DNA of 43,257 nucleotides from assembly GCF_000338295.1 (NCBI RefSeq), contig NZ_ANMO01000029.1:1-43257 (forward strand), given 5' to 3'. The stretch comes from Rhodopirellula europaea 6C. Lineage in GTDB: Bacteria > Planctomycetota > Planctomycetia > Pirellulales > Pirellulaceae. Of the stretch, positions 8,333 to 17,740 are shown one piece after another. A model generated the notes under the pieces. The model had not been told where the DNA came from and did not search any database. It was given only the letters and a program-made list of their open reading frames with translations. The translations under genes and the position numbers were made by a program. Each line of letters starts with the position of its first letter. Position 1 is the stretch's first letter.

Positions 8333-9307
8333 TCAGTTTTTCTCCGTGACATCGAACCGTTGAATGAATGGCAGCCCACCGCGTTGCTTGCCTTTTGGTC
8401 TTCCAATTTCGACGCCCCAATCCGGGAGTTGGCCTTTGCCGCTTTCAGTGAACGCTTCCGGCCGATAGGCGCCGCCTGCCCACGGGCCGTTTTCCACATG
8501 GTGAATTTTGGTGAAGTGAATTCCGTCTCCGGCATACAGGATTGAATTCGTGATCGCTTTCGGGCCAGTCGTGCCGATCATCGCGGCCACGCCTTTGCCT
8601 TGAGGCCACACCAAGACTTCGTGGTTGCCAGGGATCACCGGGTTGGCTTCGTGGCGCACGTAGGGCCCTTCTGGTTTGTCAGCGATTGCCAACCCCATTT
8701 GGGTTTGTCCGGGGCCTTTGCCCAGTTGGCGGCCTTTGTAGTAGAACCAAATCTTTCCGTCTCGGACGATCAAGCAAGCATCGTCGACCAGGTGACTGTC
8801 GAAGTCATCCCGGTTTTCGCTGTTGGACAGCGCCGGATTGGTTGCCAGACGCTCCCAAGGACCGTCGGGTGAATCGGAAACCGCGATGCCGATTTTCGAA
8901 TCGGGTTGAAAGCCTTTGCCATACTTCTTGGATGTCCCGGTGTAGAACAGCCAATAGCGTCCTTCAGCGACCAGGATGTTGGGTGTGAAGACACTGGCTC
9001 CTTCCCAACTGCCGGGTTCTCCTTTCGCGAGGGCCATGCCTTTTTCGGTCCACTGATGACCGTCCTTCGACGTCGCGTACCAGATCGTGGCATCGTATCC
9101 CGGTGAGATCTTTCCTTTCGAATACCACACGTAAAAGAGGTCTCCGACTTGGATGATGTCGCTCGGGTCGCGGCGCATGACACCGGGTTCGGCGCCGATG
9201 CCTTCGACGGCCGAGTGCGTGACCACGACAGTCGGTGCATCGGGCGAATCAGCGTGGGCGGAGGTTGCCAACATCACGAGGAGGGCAGGGACAAAGAGTT
9301 TTTGCAT
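8333..9307 (-). CDS. GH117-like five-bladed beta-propeller glycoside hydrolase, secreted
   Basis: This 324-residue protein has a signal peptide (residues 1-20, ending AHADS). It then shows the pattern of GH117: MRRDPSDIIQVGDLFYVWYSKG, ATSKDGHQW, SVFTPNILVAEGRYWLFY, FDSHLVDDACL, IWFYYKGRQLG, and GNHEVLVWPQG. Characterised GH117 enzymes remove 3,6-anhydro-L-galactose or related residues from the non-reducing end of agar-type oligosaccharides. The DPSD and HLVDD acidic positions and the NHEV histidine fit the family active site. GH43-type propellers are the alternative. The ATG at 9307 is preferred over a TTG at 9319. The gene follows a sulfatase by 63 bases and is coupled to the DUF6786-like gene. 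It is the best clue to the operon substrate. Confidence 0.78.
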   Translation of the reverse strand: MQKLFVPALLVMLATSAHADSPDAPTVVVTHSAVEGIGAEPGVMRRDPSDIIQVGDLFYVWYSKGKISPGYDATIWYATSKDGHQWTEKGMALAKGEPGSWEGASVFTPNILVAEGRYWLFYTGTSKKYGKGFQPDSKIGIAVSDSPDGPWERLATNPALSNSENRDDFDSHLVDDACLIVRDGKIWFYYKGRQLGKGPGQTQMGLAIADKPEGPYVRHEANPVIPGNHEVLVWPQGKGVAAMIGTTGPKAITNSILYAGDGIHFTKIHHVENGPWAGGAYRPEAFTESGKGQLPDWGVEIGRPKGKQRGGLPFIQRFDVTEKN

Positions 9308-9370
9308 GTTGGTGATCAAGGTGTTTTTACGAGTGAGGTGAATTTGTTTGCGGCCGAGTCAGGCAACGGT

Positions 9371-10807
9371 TCAGCGTTCCTGCGGGGCAACGAGATTGAT
9401 TTTTCGTTGATCGGTTCCGGTCGTGTGAACGTCACCGAGTTCGTTTCGAATCCGTTCGGCTTGGCTTTGCAGGCGGACGACGATCTCGGGATGACGATCC
9501 GCGACGTTTTGCTTTTCGTTCACGTCGCGATCCAGGTTGAACAGCTGTGGCTTTTTGAGTGTCACAAAGCCTTTCGTTTTGTCGGGCTTCTTCGACCAGA
9601 ATGGTTGGTCGTCCGTCGTGCGAGGAAGATGCAGCTTCCAGTTGCCTTCTCGGACGGCTTGCAGATTGGTGCCGTTGTAGTAGTAAAGAAACTGGTGCGG
9701 TGATTGGGTGTCTTTGCCCAGCAGGATCGGCAGAATGTTCTTGCCATCCAGCTTGCGATCATCCGGTGGCTGAACTCCGGCGAGTCCACAGAACAGCGGC
9801 AGCAGGTCCATGCTGGTCAGCGTGGCGTCCGAAACTTGGTTGGGTGCGATTTTGCCTGCCCAACGAAAGATCCCTGGCACGCGGTGGCCGCCTTCCATCG
9901 TGCAATACTTGCCGCCGTTCAATCCGCCAGCGGATCCATTTCGCGTGGGACCGTTGTCGGATGTGAACACCACCAAAGTGTTCTCATCGATCCCGGCATC
10001 GCGAATCGCTTGCATGATTCGGCCGGTGCTGTGATCCAGTTCTTTGATAAAGTCGCCGTACTTGCCTTTTTCAGATGTGCCGACAAAGTCTTTGCTGGGA
10101 CGCAACGGGTTGTGCACGATGTGGTGCGATACATAGATGAAGAACGGATCGTCTTGCTGCCGATCGATGAACTCGATGACTTCGTCGGTGTAGCGTTTCG
10201 TCAGCACTTCGCAGGGAACGTTTTCTTGCTCCACCGCTTTGCCGCGATACAAGGTGTTGTGATTCTTGCCTCGCCGTGGTTCGTAGTTGCTGGGGATTCC
10301 AAAGTATTCATCGAAACCGGCATCGAGCGGGTGCGAACCTTCCACTTCCATTCCCAAGTGCCACTTGCCCACCATCAAGGAACGATAGCCAGCGGGATGC
10401 AGCAGTTCGGGGATCGTGAGCTCCTCCGGGGCAAAACCGTAGTCTTGGTATTTCGCGACGTTTTCGTTGCGGGCCACGGGCATGCCGCATCGCATCGGGT
10501 AGCGACCGGTCAGCAAAGCGGCGCGAGAAGGACTGCACACGTTGGCAGAGACGAAAAAGTCCGTGCTGCGAAAACCTTCTTCGGCGAGCGCATCGAGGTG
10601 CGGCGTTTTTACGCCCGATGAATCGTAGCAACTGATGTCACCGTAACCGAGATCATCCGCGAAAATGAGAACGAAATTGGGTGGTCTGTCGGCGGCCTCG
10701 ATGGAGGAAGCTTGCAGCCATGGCATGGCAACGGCCATGAGCAAGCCAACCCAAAAACAGCATTGGCGATTCTGATTTGGAACGCCAGATCGGACAAAGG
10801 TGCGCAT
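9371..10807 (-). CDS. Type I (formylglycine-dependent) sulfatase, secreted
   Basis: This 478-residue arylsulfatase-type enzyme would cleave sulfate esters from a carbohydrate or aryl substrate outside the cytoplasm. A hydrophobic segment at about residues 18-39 is the signal. The metal site begins with FADDLGYGD (D51, D52), and the catalytic cysteine is in CSPSR (C91), the site turned into formylglycine by an anaerobic or aerobic maturase. LLTGRYPMR, VGKWHLG, FTSDNGP and the GHRVPGIFRWAGKI block follow in normal order and spacing. The start lies 9 bases after the stop of the double sulfatase, so the two are probably co-translated. No substrate can be assigned from sequence alone. Confidence 0.95.
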   Translation of the reverse strand: MRTFVRSGVPNQNRQCCFWVGLLMAVAMPWLQASSIEAADRPPNFVLIFADDLGYGDISCYDSSGVKTPHLDALAEEGFRSTDFFVSANVCSPSRAALLTGRYPMRCGMPVARNENVAKYQDYGFAPEELTIPELLHPAGYRSLMVGKWHLGMEVEGSHPLDAGFDEYFGIPSNYEPRRGKNHNTLYRGKAVEQENVPCEVLTKRYTDEVIEFIDRQQDDPFFIYVSHHIVHNPLRPSKDFVGTSEKGKYGDFIKELDHSTGRIMQAIRDAGIDENTLVVFTSDNGPTRNGSAGGLNGGKYCTMEGGHRVPGIFRWAGKIAPNQVSDATLTSMDLLPLFCGLAGVQPPDDRKLDGKNILPILLGKDTQSPHQFLYYYNGTNLQAVREGNWKLHLPRTTDDQPFWSKKPDKTKGFVTLKKPQLFNLDRDVNEKQNVADRHPEIVVRLQSQAERIRNELGDVHTTGTDQRKINLVAPQER

Positions 10808-10816
10808 CGTGTGTTC

Positions 10817-13800
10817 TCAGTTGGAAAGTGGCTTGGGGTTGTCTTTGAAAGCAGCCGGCCGACTGTTAGTGGCGATGTCAGCGGCAAAGTCTTTCAAATG
10901 GCGTTGCAGTTTTTTGACAACTTGCGGATTGGCTTCGATGACGTTCACCTTTTCACCGAGATCCTTTTCGAGGTCGTAGAGTTGCTGGGGGACTCCTTTG
11001 TTGGCATGCAGTTTCCACTTGCCCGACCTCACCGCTGCCAATTGATTGCCGCGGTGGTAGAAGAAGACTTCGTGCGGTGATTGCGTTTCGCCTTTCAGCG
11101 TGGTCCAGATGTCTTTGCCGTCGATGACCCGGTCCGTTGGGATTGCTGCTCCGGCGAGCTTCGCGAATGTGGGCAGCAGGTCCATGGTGGACATGAGTTC
11201 GTTGTTTTCTTGGCCGGCGGGGACTTGTCCTGGCCAGCGAACCACGGTGGGTTCACGCACACCGCCTTCGAACGCGGTTCCTTTGTGTCCACGAAGTTGG
11301 CCGGCGCTGGCGAAGAGAGTGTTCTTTGGCGGTCCATTGTCGGACGTGAACAGCACCATGGTTTTCTCGTCGAGCCCATTGGATTTCAGTGCGTCGAGGA
11401 TTTGTCCGACGGACCAATCGATTTCGGCGATCGCTTGGTGGAAGAGATTCGCACGCGTTGCGTAGTCAATGTTTCCGTCTTCTTTGTTAATGGCAACCAC
11501 GACGTCATCGGCAACATCCTTCATGAACGGAGGCGAGACGTGCAGCGGCGCATGAGGAATGGGATGGGGGATGTACAGAAAGAATGGCTGGTCTTTGTTT
11601 CGGTCAATGAACGAGACCGCACGTTCCGTGATCCGTTTGGTCAAGAGGTCAGCGTTGGGTTCCATTTCGACGACGGTGTTGTTCTCCAGCAGAGGCAACG
11701 GTGGGAACTGGTAGTGATTCTGCCGAGGATGAAACGGATGAATGTCGTGGCTGTAGGGAAGGCCAAAGAACTCATCAAAGCCTTGTTTCGTTGGGAGGAA
11801 TTCCGGTTGGTCGCCGAGGTGCCATTTGCCAAACATGCCGGTCCGATAGCCCACTGTTTTCAAAACTTCCGCGATGGTGATTTCATTGGGATGCAAGCCT
11901 TTGCGATCGCCGGCCAGCAGCACTCCGAAATTGGAACCCATCGCCATGCCGATCCGTTTGGGATAGCAACCCGTCATCAGCCCCGCTCGTGATGGAGTGC
12001 AAACGGGAGCGGCGACGTAGAAGCTGGTTAGCCGGGAACCTTCGGCCGCCATTTGGTCGATGCGAGGCGTGGCGACATGCTTTCCACCAAAGCAACTGAG
12101 GTCACCGTAACCTTGGTCGTCCGTGAGAATGACGATGAAGTTGGGCTTGGTCGTTCCCGCTGTTGTCCCGCGACCTGCCAGCGAGACGGACGCGGTGGGG
12201 GACGGAGGTTGTTTTGCGGTTTGGGGTTTCTTCTTCGGCGCCGGTTTCTTTTGCCGCGTGCCTTGGGATCCTTTGTTGGGACGATAGGACTCCAATAGCG
12301 TTTTCATTTCTTCCACGACCTCGGGATGTTCCCGATAGACATTGGTGGTCTGTGATCGGTCCTTTTCCAAATCGTATAGCTGAGCGGGCGGAGCATCCTT
12401 CTTGATGCGACCGTTGACAATGTCGCTGTTCTTATGGCCGGAGAACTGAACCGCGGCGGGACCGCCCCAGGCGTGATGCTGGGGTTTGGAACCGTTGAAT
12501 CCGCCGCTGCCACGGGCTCCGATGTACAGCCACTTGCCTTTGCGAACGGCCAAGTTGCGTGGCTGGCGTGGTGCGAGGACCAACTCCGTCCGCAAGGGTT
12601 CGCTGGGTTCATCCAGCAAAGCAGGCAACATGTTGATGCTGTCTTTCTGCTCCGAAGATGGCATCTCCTGCTCGGTCAGTGCCGAAAACGTGGCAAACAG
12701 GTCGACTTGGCTGATCAGTTGATCGGACTGAGTTCCCGGTTTGATTTTGCCCGGCCATTTCGCGATCAAGGGCACGCGGTGCCCGCCTTCCCAGACGCCG
12801 AACTTGAACCCGAGCAACTCGCCATTGGGTTGATGCCCGGCTTTGACCGCATCGCGTCCTGCTCGGTTGAGCATGGCACCGTTGTCGCTGGTGAAGAGGA
12901 CGAGTGTGTTGTCAGTCAGGCCATTGGCTTCGAGCGACTTCACGATCTCGCCGACCATCCAGTCCAACTCATGGACAAAATCGCCGTAGAGGCCGCACTG
13001 GCTGGTGCCTTTGAAACGGGGCGCCGGGGTGAATGGGTGATGAATGTTGGGGGTGGCGAAATACAGAAAGAACAGTTCGTCTTTCTTTTCACTGATCCAC
13101 TTCACCGCGCGATCCGTCAGAAGCGTGCCCGTTTTTTCGTCGTCGTAGATTTCGTGAGCCTTGAGAGCACCGCTGAATCGGTTGGGGCTCTTGATGGACG
13201 CTTCTGCAGTAAACGTGGGCGTGGGGGACACGGGTTTGCCGCCGTACACCAACGGATCGTTTGGATCGTATCCGAAGATGCTGTCATCGTTGACATAGAC
13301 GTAGGGGCTGCCGCTATTGACCAATGGCACACCAAAGTAGTGATCAAACCCGACGTCCTGAGGTCCCGGCCGCAGTGGCACTTGCCAATCGTTGGGTTCT
13401 TCTTTGAATCCCAGGTGCCATTTGCCGAGACAGGCCGTCGCGTAGCCTTTGTCCTTGAAGACCTTTCCGATCGTTTGCGTGTTCGTGTCGATGATCAAAC
13501 CGGAAGTCGTCGGAAGCGGCCCCCAAACTCCTTGCCCGCCCATCGCGCGAACCGGATACTGGCCCGTCAGCAGCCCGTAGCGAGAAGGCGTGCACACGGC
13601 GGATGCGGAGTGGGCGTCGGTGAACCGTCGTCCTTCCGCGGCAAGCTGATCGATATTCGGTGTCGATAGTTTCGTCGCTCCATAGCAACTCAGGTCTCCG
13701 TAGCCGAGGTCGTCAACAAAGATCAGAACGACATTGGGTGGTCGCTCCGCCGCGGCGGATGTGCCGCAGGTGACAAGCATCACCAATGCGGCAGCGCAAA

Positions 13801-13855
13801 GAGGGATCAGGGATGAATTCATGAGGGGCATTTGCTTGGACGGGGATGAAGTCAT
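10817..13855 (-). CDS. Tandem two-domain sulfatase fusion, secreted
   Basis: This 1012-residue polypeptide contains two complete type I sulfatase domains. The first (about 38-525) has VDDLGYGD (D48, D49), the catalytic site CTPSR (C88), GKWHLG and SDNGA. A Lys/Pro/Gln-rich linker (about 526-568, KKPAPKKKPQ) follows. The second (about 569-1005) has LTDDQGYGD, CTPSR (C619), GKWHLGDQPE and SDNGPP. Both keep the modified cysteine and the metal-binding aspartates, so both could be active. The domains are clearly divergent, so this is not a recent duplication; a fusion of two neighbouring operon genes is likely. A signal peptide is at about 12-36. The start overlaps the previous stop by 4 bases (ATGA), which implies coupling; later ATG codons at residues 9 and 12 are alternatives. 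Confidence 0.94.
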   Translation of the reverse strand: MTSSPSKQMPLMNSSLIPLCAAALVMLVTCGTSAAAERPPNVVLIFVDDLGYGDLSCYGATKLSTPNIDQLAAEGRRFTDAHSASAVCTPSRYGLLTGQYPVRAMGGQGVWGPLPTTSGLIIDTNTQTIGKVFKDKGYATACLGKWHLGFKEEPNDWQVPLRPGPQDVGFDHYFGVPLVNSGSPYVYVNDDSIFGYDPNDPLVYGGKPVSPTPTFTAEASIKSPNRFSGALKAHEIYDDEKTGTLLTDRAVKWISEKKDELFFLYFATPNIHHPFTPAPRFKGTSQCGLYGDFVHELDWMVGEIVKSLEANGLTDNTLVLFTSDNGAMLNRAGRDAVKAGHQPNGELLGFKFGVWEGGHRVPLIAKWPGKIKPGTQSDQLISQVDLFATFSALTEQEMPSSEQKDSINMLPALLDEPSEPLRTELVLAPRQPRNLAVRKGKWLYIGARGSGGFNGSKPQHHAWGGPAAVQFSGHKNSDIVNGRIKKDAPPAQLYDLEKDRSQTTNVYREHPEVVEEMKTLLESYRPNKGSQGTRQKKPAPKKKPQTAKQPPSPTASVSLAGRGTTAGTTKPNFIVILTDDQGYGDLSCFGGKHVATPRIDQMAAEGSRLTSFYVAAPVCTPSRAGLMTGCYPKRIGMAMGSNFGVLLAGDRKGLHPNEITIAEVLKTVGYRTGMFGKWHLGDQPEFLPTKQGFDEFFGLPYSHDIHPFHPRQNHYQFPPLPLLENNTVVEMEPNADLLTKRITERAVSFIDRNKDQPFFLYIPHPIPHAPLHVSPPFMKDVADDVVVAINKEDGNIDYATRANLFHQAIAEIDWSVGQILDALKSNGLDEKTMVLFTSDNGPPKNTLFASAGQLRGHKGTAFEGGVREPTVVRWPGQVPAGQENNELMSTMDLLPTFAKLAGAAIPTDRVIDGKDIWTTLKGETQSPHEVFFYHRGNQLAAVRSGKWKLHANKGVPQQLYDLEKDLGEKVNVIEANPQVVKKLQRHLKDFAADIATNSRPAAFKDNPKPLSN

Positions 13856-15411
13856 GGCTGGAAGGAGTCGGTGCGGAAGGGGTAAGCGGGAAGCTTGGCG
13901 GCGTTGACCAGGTTCACTTTGGGTTTGCCCGCGAATGCGTAGCGAACATAGAGCGGGTGCGTCAGTTCAGACGAACTCAGGACCACGGTTTGACCGCTCA
14001 GCTCAGCCGTTGCGGGAACCCATTTTTGTGAATCGTCTGACAACCAAAATCCGGTGGGCGATTTTCCATCGAGGGTCCGCAGTCCCTCGGCATGTTCGAA
14101 GTGGACCACCAACCGATCGTCCAGCACTTCGACGCGTTTCATTTTGGGACCCTCCGCCTCGATGGTTTGGCCCAATGTCTCGCGAGCCGCCAGCAATGCC
14201 AGTCGTTGGCCGATGGGAAGCTTGTCTTTGGGATGAATGTTTTTCAGATCACCCAAGTCGATTGTGTTGACGACGGAAGTGTGCGGCAGTTCCAGTGATT
14301 GCAACTGCGACTCTCGCATCCAAGCCCAAGAGTGAGTGCTCGGATGTTCGGGGCCCATTTGCGGTCCCGTCGGCAGTGGCTTGAAATAGCCAGGCAACAT
14401 CACGACCAGGAAGTGCATGCCCTCGTTGCCCCACTCCTTTCGGTAACGTTTGATCCATGCTTTCAAGGTGGGGCCATATTTCAGAATGCCCGAGTGGCGT
14501 GAGAACCAAGGTTCCTTTGACATCCCAAACATCGACTGGGTGTTCCGTTCGCCTTGGTACCACACCAGCCCGCGGCAAGCGTAAGGCACCAACGGATGAA
14601 TCATCGCGTTGTAGAGAATGTTCGATTGGCGACGCAGGAAGATGTCGTCGGCTCGGCTCCAGGGTTTCTTGCCATTCAGAATGGAAGCGATCCGATCTTG
14701 GGTCGCCGTGTCTGCATCGAAGTCGTCCATCATCGTCTTGAAATGTGGCACGGTTTCAGTCATCTCTCGCGGCATCCAGGCTTCGATCGACGAACTGCCC
14801 CAACACGCCAACACAATGCCCACCGGAACGTCGCCGGCTTGTTCTAAAAAGTGAGCAAACGAAAATGCAACGGCGCTATTGGGTGGCTGCTCCGTCCATA
14901 CGCCTTCCAAGCGATCTTGCTCGGTCATCGCGACGGTTCGTTTCACTTCGAAGCATCGAATGTTCTCTGAGCTGGCGGCCAAAGATTGGATTTCAGGAAC
15001 CGCTGCGGTTGAGAACTGCATGTTGGATTGCCCGGAACAAATCCAGACTTCACCAACGACGACATTGGTGAACGAAACCGTGCCGGTGGAGCTGGAGACC
15101 TGCAGTGTTTGTGGTTCTGCAATGGCAGGCATCGGATCCAGCTGAACTTTCCAGGTTCCATCGGCATTGGCGACGGACTGCTGTTTTTGTCCAGCGAACT
15201 CCACCGTGATCGCCGTCCCCGGATCAGCCGATCCCCAAACCGGGACCGGCATCTTTTGTTGCAGCACCGCGTTGTCGGTGAACGGCGATGCGACCGACAA
15301 TTCGGCCATTGCAGTTGCGGGATACGACAACAGAAAGCATCCGACGACGATTGCGAGACGCATCAGATGACTTGGCGAACGGTGCCGCATGGCGGGTGGG
15401 TCATTTGACAT
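13852..15411 (-). CDS. Sialate O-acetylesterase-like (SASA) carbohydrate esterase, secreted
   Basis: This 519-residue protein of the SGNH/GDSL esterase group would remove O-acetyl groups from a glycan. A beta-sandwich at the start (SVASPFTDNAVLQQKMPVPVWG) precedes GEVWICSGQSNMQ with nucleophile S129, then VPVGIVLACWGSSSIEAWMP and GLVWYQGERNT. The aspartate and histidine of the active site are expected near the C-terminal part (HPKDKLPIGQRLALLA). A hydrophobic export signal lies at about residues 17-36. I chose the ATG at 15411 because GAGG lies 6 bases upstream; it overlaps the upstream esterase gene by 11 bases. Its own stop overlaps the double-sulfatase start. The context argues for a substrate that is acetylated as well as sulfated. 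Confidence 0.9.
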   Translation of the reverse strand: MSNDPPAMRHRSPSHLMRLAIVVGCFLLSYPATAMAELSVASPFTDNAVLQQKMPVPVWGSADPGTAITVEFAGQKQQSVANADGTWKVQLDPMPAIAEPQTLQVSSSTGTVSFTNVVVGEVWICSGQSNMQFSTAAVPEIQSLAASSENIRCFEVKRTVAMTEQDRLEGVWTEQPPNSAVAFSFAHFLEQAGDVPVGIVLACWGSSSIEAWMPREMTETVPHFKTMMDDFDADTATQDRIASILNGKKPWSRADDIFLRRQSNILYNAMIHPLVPYACRGLVWYQGERNTQSMFGMSKEPWFSRHSGILKYGPTLKAWIKRYRKEWGNEGMHFLVVMLPGYFKPLPTGPQMGPEHPSTHSWAWMRESQLQSLELPHTSVVNTIDLGDLKNIHPKDKLPIGQRLALLAARETLGQTIEAEGPKMKRVEVLDDRLVVHFEHAEGLRTLDGKSPTGFWLSDDSQKWVPATAELSGQTVVLSSSELTHPLYVRYAFAGKPKVNLVNAAKLPAYPFRTDSFQP

Positions 15412-16294
15412 TGAGTGCCTCGATCCGTTGATGGTCGACTGGTCCGTTGAGGTATCCAAGCTTCGCGAGGAATTGATCGGTCTTGGCGAGCGTGTCGTTG
15501 AAACCGCCTCGTTTGGGATTGAAGAACCCGTGCGGTTGGCCTTCGTACAAATGGAGTTCTGTTGGGATGCCCGCAGCGATCATCTTGTCGCGAAAGGCTT
15601 CTGCGGTGGCGACAGGAACGTGTTTGTCTTTGGTTCCCAGGAACACAATCGCGGGTGGATCATCCGGCGTGATGTTGTGAGCGGGCGAGATCGCGGGGAA
15701 CCACTCTTTGATCCGGTCGTAGCCATACCCACCCTCTTTCGCGTTGTCGTAAACCGGATTGAACAAGACCAACGCGTTCGGTTTGGAAGAGACGGAATGA
15801 TCTTCTCCTTCGGCTTCAAAGCCTTCGCAGAAACCGGTTGCCGCTGCCACATGCCCGCCTGCGGATCCACCGCCCGCGATGATTTTTTCAGGATCGATGC
15901 CCAATCGCTGTGAGTTTTGACGGACCCAGCGGATGGCTGACTTGCCGTCTTCCACGCACGCGTCGGGCGTGACCTTCTGGCGACTCTTGACGCGGTAATC
16001 GGCCACGAAAGCAACGATGCCGCGAGAAGCGAGGTAGCGACTTTGCGGTGCCAATTGAGTCACCGTGCCTCCGTTCCATCCGCCGCCGAAGAAGAACACC
16101 GCCGCCGGTCGTTTGTCTTGGGCTGGATCGTGACCTTCCGGGTCAAAACGGTAGATGTGCAGATCATCGCCGGAAGCGGTCTTGTAAACCTCCGCGGTGG
16201 CGCCAGGCATGGCGACTTGTTCGGTCTTCGCCATCGCGGGCGTTGCCATCAGAAGGAACGCGATCAACAGCGGTAATGTCGGTGAGAATTTCAT
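15401..16294 (-). CDS. Secreted alpha/beta-hydrolase (acetyl-/feruloyl-esterase-like)
   Basis: This 297-residue alpha/beta-hydrolase has a signal peptide (residues 1-22, ATPAMA). It has an oxyanion-hole block FFFGGGW (67-73, in place of the common HGGGW), a nucleophile elbow GGGSAGG with S144, an acid residue in LGTKDKHVP and the catalytic histidine in EGQPHGFFN. The length is normal for the BD-FAE/acetylxylan-esterase-like group of secreted carbohydrate esterases. It follows a sulfatase by 48 bases and overlaps the next gene, so it belongs to the operon. The likely task is removal of acyl groups from a polysaccharide or oligosaccharide; the actual ester is unknown. Confidence 0.9.
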   Translation of the reverse strand: MKFSPTLPLLIAFLLMATPAMAKTEQVAMPGATAEVYKTASGDDLHIYRFDPEGHDPAQDKRPAAVFFFGGGWNGGTVTQLAPQSRYLASRGIVAFVADYRVKSRQKVTPDACVEDGKSAIRWVRQNSQRLGIDPEKIIAGGGSAGGHVAAATGFCEGFEAEGEDHSVSSKPNALVLFNPVYDNAKEGGYGYDRIKEWFPAISPAHNITPDDPPAIVFLGTKDKHVPVATAEAFRDKMIAAGIPTELHLYEGQPHGFFNPKRGGFNDTLAKTDQFLAKLGYLNGPVDHQRIEALNVK

Positions 16295-16342
16295 GGGGAT
16301 GTTTGTTCTTGTGTGTTAACGGGCAGAAGTGGTTCGAATGAT

Positions 16343-17731
16343 TCAGTAATTCACTGTTCCACCTCTCGCCGGTTTTTGTCGTTCGTTCTTCCACCAGTGG
16401 TCAGGGCCTTCGGATTCAATTCCCCGCCAGACCGTCATCAGTTCGTCTTTCATCGCTGCCGTTTTCTCTGGCATCGCGGCGGCCAAGTCGTGTTCTTCTT
16501 TCCAGTCGGTTTGGATCTCGTAAAGTTGGAACTTCGTGAGCGTTTCGTCACCGACCAGTTTCCAGTCACCGATGCGGAGTGCCACGCGATCGGCGGGAGG
16601 CGAAACGTGTGTTCGCCAGAACAGCGGGATCTTCCTCTCGACCGGTTTTCCGTCGAAGGCGGGCAGCATGCTGACGCCGTCAATCGTTCGGTCGTCAGGC
16701 AGTGGGATGCCGGTGATGTCCAGAACCGTTGCGAAAATGTCGGTGCCGATGACTGGGATGTCGCTGACGGTCCCCGGCGTGATGTGTCCTGGCCAACGAG
16801 CGACGCCGGGCACGCGAATGCCGCCTTCGTGGTCGCTGCGTTTGTTGCCTCGCAGTCCGCCCGACGTTCCGCCAAAGGCAGGCACGGGACCGTTGTCCGA
16901 AGTGAAAAACAGCAAGGTGTCGTCGCTGACTTTCTGCGTATCGAGGGCGTCCATCACCATTCCCAACGCGTGATCCATTTGGGTGATGTTGCCCATGTAC
17001 TTGCTGTTTTCGTGTCCTTCATACAAGGACTGAAAACGCGAGTCGGTTGCGATGGGGGAATGCGGTTCGTGCACCCAAACCGTCATGGCAAATGGCTTGG
17101 ACGGATCGTGAATCTCTTTCAGCCATCGTGCTGCTTCGGTGGCAACCAACTGGGCCGAGTAGCCTTCGAGCTTTCCAACGGGTTCGCCGTTGCGAACAAA
17201 GTTGTCGGGGTTCTGATGGCTGGGGCTGGCGTTGTTTTGAGTGCACATCCAATGATCGAATCCATGTTCGCTTGGATGAGGGAATTCCGGATTGCTGAAC
17301 TGCTGCCTCGAGAGCAGATGCCACTTCCCGACGTGACATGTTTCGTAGCCGACGTCTTTCAGCAACTCCGGAAAGGTGATCTCACTGGCGCGCAGGTGGG
17401 CCTCGTGATTTCCTGACAAGTGCCGATAAACGCCGTTTCGATAAGGCGTCCGTCCAGTCAAAATCGCGGACCGGGATGGCGAGCAGACACCGCAGGCGGA
17501 ATAGCACTGCGTGAACTTCACGCCTTGAGATGCCAAGCGATCAAGGTTGGGCGTTTGAATCAGGTCGTGGCCGTAGGTGGCGGAGTCGCCCCAGCCCATG
17601 TCGTCGGCGACGAACACCACAAAGTTGGGATGGGCCGCATCAGCAGCGTGTGCACCCGCCAATCTGGACGGCTGCGTGGCCAGCACGCAACCGAACAGGA
17701 GTGCCATCGAAATCGAATAGTTCGTCTTCAT
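16343..17731 (-). CDS. Type I sulfatase, secreted
   Basis: This 462-residue formylglycine-dependent sulfatase has a signal peptide (residues 1-30, ending AHAAD). It has the metal-site start VADDMGWGD (D43, D44), the catalytic site CSPSR (C83), VGKWHLL, a FTSDNGPVPAFGG block and the HEGGIRVPGVARWPGHI stretch. The C-terminal part ends with RGIESEGPDHWW. The ATG at 17731 is preferred over a TTG at 17740. It lies 9 bases after the stop of the EF-hand esterase, so the two are probably coupled. It is only moderately similar to the neighbouring sulfatases, so a different linkage or sulfate position is likely. Confidence 0.95.
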   Translation of the reverse strand: MKTNYSISMALLFGCVLATQPSRLAGAHAADAAHPNFVVFVADDMGWGDSATYGHDLIQTPNLDRLASQGVKFTQCYSACGVCSPSRSAILTGRTPYRNGVYRHLSGNHEAHLRASEITFPELLKDVGYETCHVGKWHLLSRQQFSNPEFPHPSEHGFDHWMCTQNNASPSHQNPDNFVRNGEPVGKLEGYSAQLVATEAARWLKEIHDPSKPFAMTVWVHEPHSPIATDSRFQSLYEGHENSKYMGNITQMDHALGMVMDALDTQKVSDDTLLFFTSDNGPVPAFGGTSGGLRGNKRSDHEGGIRVPGVARWPGHITPGTVSDIPVIGTDIFATVLDITGIPLPDDRTIDGVSMLPAFDGKPVERKIPLFWRTHVSPPADRVALRIGDWKLVGDETLTKFQLYEIQTDWKEEHDLAAAMPEKTAAMKDELMTVWRGIESEGPDHWWKNERQKPARGGTVNY

Positions 17732-17740
17732 GTGGGGCAA

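Noticed and set aside
12434-13669. Plus-strand open frame of 411 codons
   Set aside because: It lies fully antisense to the first domain of the double sulfatase, whose motifs are certain. The translation has no family pattern; long antisense frames are common in GC-rich genes.
16313-17416. Plus-strand open frame of 367 codons
   Set aside because: Antisense to a sulfatase gene with complete active-site motifs.
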